Assembly (NCBI GenBank): GCA_027451565.1
Contig: DAIDJC010000053.1
Location: 447-7,236, forward strand
Reading direction: 5' to 3'
Origin: Limisphaerales bacterium
GTDB lineage: Bacteria; Verrucomicrobiota; Verrucomicrobiia; Limisphaerales; UBA11358
DNA length: 6,790 nt
Shown: positions 6,611 to 6,790 of the stretch, piece after piece
Layout: each line of letters starts with the position of its first letter
How positions within the stretch are numbered: position 1 is the first letter of the stretch
Position numbers and translations under genes: made by a program
The notes under the pieces: generated by a model
Database searches by the model: none
What the model was told of the DNA's origin: nothing
The model's input: only the letters and a program-made list of their open reading frames with translations

Positions 6611-6790
6611 TTATTCCCCGGACGGGGGATTCAAAGGAGTATGGGTTGAAACGGGAAGCCCAAAATCAGGTGAGCCATCCGGATTCCATGCGAAAGGCTG
6701 GATTCTGACATTCCGACGAGTTGTGCCAGGGCCCACATGGGCATGATAAACTATCCACTCCTCGCGACCATCCGGCGATGGCACAAAAGA
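6611..6790 (-). CDS. C-terminal end of a family 43 glycoside hydrolase (partial)
   Basis: The minus-strand frame is open from the window edge to TAA at 6613-6611, giving the last 59 residues of a protein whose start lies outside the window. The translation carries the closing part of a GH43 five-bladed propeller: SFVPSPDGREEWIVYHAH, then RRNVRIQPFAWNPDGSPDFG, then PV...TPLNPPSGE. The 'EW-x-x-YHA' element holds the conserved histidine that in GH43 structures sits near the propeller centre (family knowledge). The 'R-x-QPF-x-W-x-x-DGSP-x-FG-x-P' and terminal 'PSGE' pattern is typical of arabinofuranosidase / exo-arabinanase-like members. It would release arabinose (or xylose) from plant polysaccharides, probably outside the cytoplasm. 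The catalytic acid and base residues are beyond the edge, so activity and subfamily cannot be judged. The gene ends 156 bp before the PATR protein gene in the same orientation. Confidence 0.82.
   Translation of the reverse strand, partial: SFVPSPDGREEWIVYHAHVGPGTTRRNVRIQPFAWNPDGSPDFGLPVSTHTPLNPPSGE

Overview
The window looks like a stretch of a Verrucomicrobiota-type genome (my inference). It carries a very large secreted protein with autotransporter-associated beta-strand (PATR) repeats, the last codons of a family 43 glycoside hydrolase, and an exported TPR-like protein. All three lie on the minus strand, and neither start examined has a convincing Shine-Dalgarno sequence. The large gene is visibly richer in G+C than the TPR gene and the AT-rich gap between them. 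No RNA gene, CRISPR array, insertion sequence or phage gene was seen.

Layout in minus-strand reading order, from the right edge: (1) 6790-6611, the C-terminal 59 codons of a GH43 glycosidase (arabinofuranosidase/arabinanase type), running in from outside the window. (2) 6610-6455, a 156-bp intergenic region with a plausible sigma-70-like promoter, an 8-bp inverted repeat and a spaced direct repeat. (3) 6454-2054, a 1466-residue secreted, Gly/Asn/Thr/Ser-rich predicted beta-solenoid. It has a signal peptide, three PATR motifs, a large internally duplicated module and a C-terminal domain of about 75 residues, with no recognisable autotransporter barrel. (4) 2036-1995, a strong intrinsic terminator just past its stop. 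(5) 1994-1347, an AT-rich gap with only one weak open frame (1820-1374), possibly a decayed gene. (6) 1346-93, a 417-residue exported TPR-like protein. (7) 92-1, 3' flank with no supported gene.

The GH43 enzyme and the repeat protein are codirectional neighbours, so a joint role in plant-polysaccharide or cell-surface biology is possible. The large gene has its own candidate promoter and its own terminator, so it may be a single-gene transcription unit. The TPR protein sits beyond that terminator and is probably expressed separately. I see no defence, toxin-antitoxin or other clearly new system. The most unusual object is the giant repeat protein: its duplicated architecture, its missing translocator and its distinct C-terminal domain.
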